Below are positions 63,825 to 64,000 of a stretch of DNA of 64,000 bases, piece after piece; the first letter of the stretch is position 1, and each line of letters opens with the position of its first letter. The notes under the pieces are model-generated. The model made no database searches. It was not told the origin of the DNA and saw nothing but the letters and a program-made list of their open reading frames with translations. Made by a program: the position numbers and the translations under genes. Source of the DNA: Chionoecetes opilio (taxonomy: Eukaryota > Arthropoda > Malacostraca > Decapoda > Majidae); contig JACEEZ010019761.1 in NCBI GenBank assembly GCA_016584305.1, forward strand, positions 103,501 to 167,500, written 5' to 3'.

Positions 63825-64000
63825 TACCTAGTTGTATTTACCTAGTTGTGTTTACCTAGTTGTGTTTAGCTAGTTGTATTTACCTAGTTGTATTTACCTA
63901 GTTGTGTTTACCTAGTTGTATTTACCTAGTTGTGTTTACCTAGTTGTGTTTACCTAGTTGTGTTTACCTAGTTGTATTTACCTAGTTGTATTTACCTAGT
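63825..64000. repeat. 14-bp array (GTGTTTACCTAGTT), runs off the window
   Basis: About 12 units of GTGTTTACCTAGTT and GTATTTACCTAGTT in the intron upstream of R1. Confidence 0.93.

Overview
This window is eukaryotic nuclear DNA, most likely from a decapod crustacean or a close arthropod relative. Both recognisable genes are split by GT-AG introns. Simple repeats and minisatellites are extremely abundant, there are many TA- and TTAA-flanked MITEs, and two blocks of the arthropod telomere motif TTAGG are present. The species cannot be named from the sequence alone. No bacterial-type operon, CRISPR, rRNA or convincing tRNA was seen.

Two genes are present, both on the minus strand. (1) Positions 45862-63799 hold 17 exons of a Rabaptin-5 / RABEP1 orthologue, a Rab5 effector coiled-coil protein. 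It ends in a FYVE zinc finger, which vertebrate RABEP1 lacks. The 5' exons lie beyond the right edge. (2) Positions 1542-34469 hold 25 exons of UDP-glucose:glycoprotein glucosyltransferase (UGGT), running from the signal peptide to near the C-terminus. The last exon, with the ER-retention tail, is beyond the left edge or unrecognised. Rabaptin acts on early endosomes and UGGT in ER-lumen glycoprotein quality control. They are neighbours, not a pathway, and nothing suggests co-transcription.

Layout: 1-1541 is repeats downstream of the last visible UGGT exon. 1542-34469 is UGGT, with introns filled by MITEs, two Tigger-like relics and arrays (a 44-bp array at 2.2-3.1 kb, a 60-bp array at 22.4-23.1 kb, a 31-bp array at 28.4-31.3 kb, and telomere-like pentamers at 33.6-34.2 kb). 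34470-45861 is intergenic: minisatellites, a GC/CpG-richer segment at 35.2-36.6 kb with CCAAT boxes and paired cAMP-response-type sites (a plausible UGGT promoter), foldback elements and arrays. 45862-64000 is Rabaptin with its own repeat-filled introns.

The most striking signal is that, again and again, an intronic repeat copies the edge of the neighbouring exon together with its splice site. Examples are 12 extra copies of the UGGT exon 10 donor, 11 extra copies of the Rabaptin exon R6 acceptor, and smaller sets at Rabaptin R10 and R12 and at UGGT exons 6, 11, 14, 15 and 16. The second notable signal is a set of apparent one-base deletions in otherwise canonical exons: five in UGGT (three in the catalytic GT24 domain, two less certain in exon 16) and one in the Rabaptin FYVE finger. 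Since all are deletions and all keep exon phase once allowed for, assembly or consensus error is the likeliest cause, but real gene decay is not excluded.
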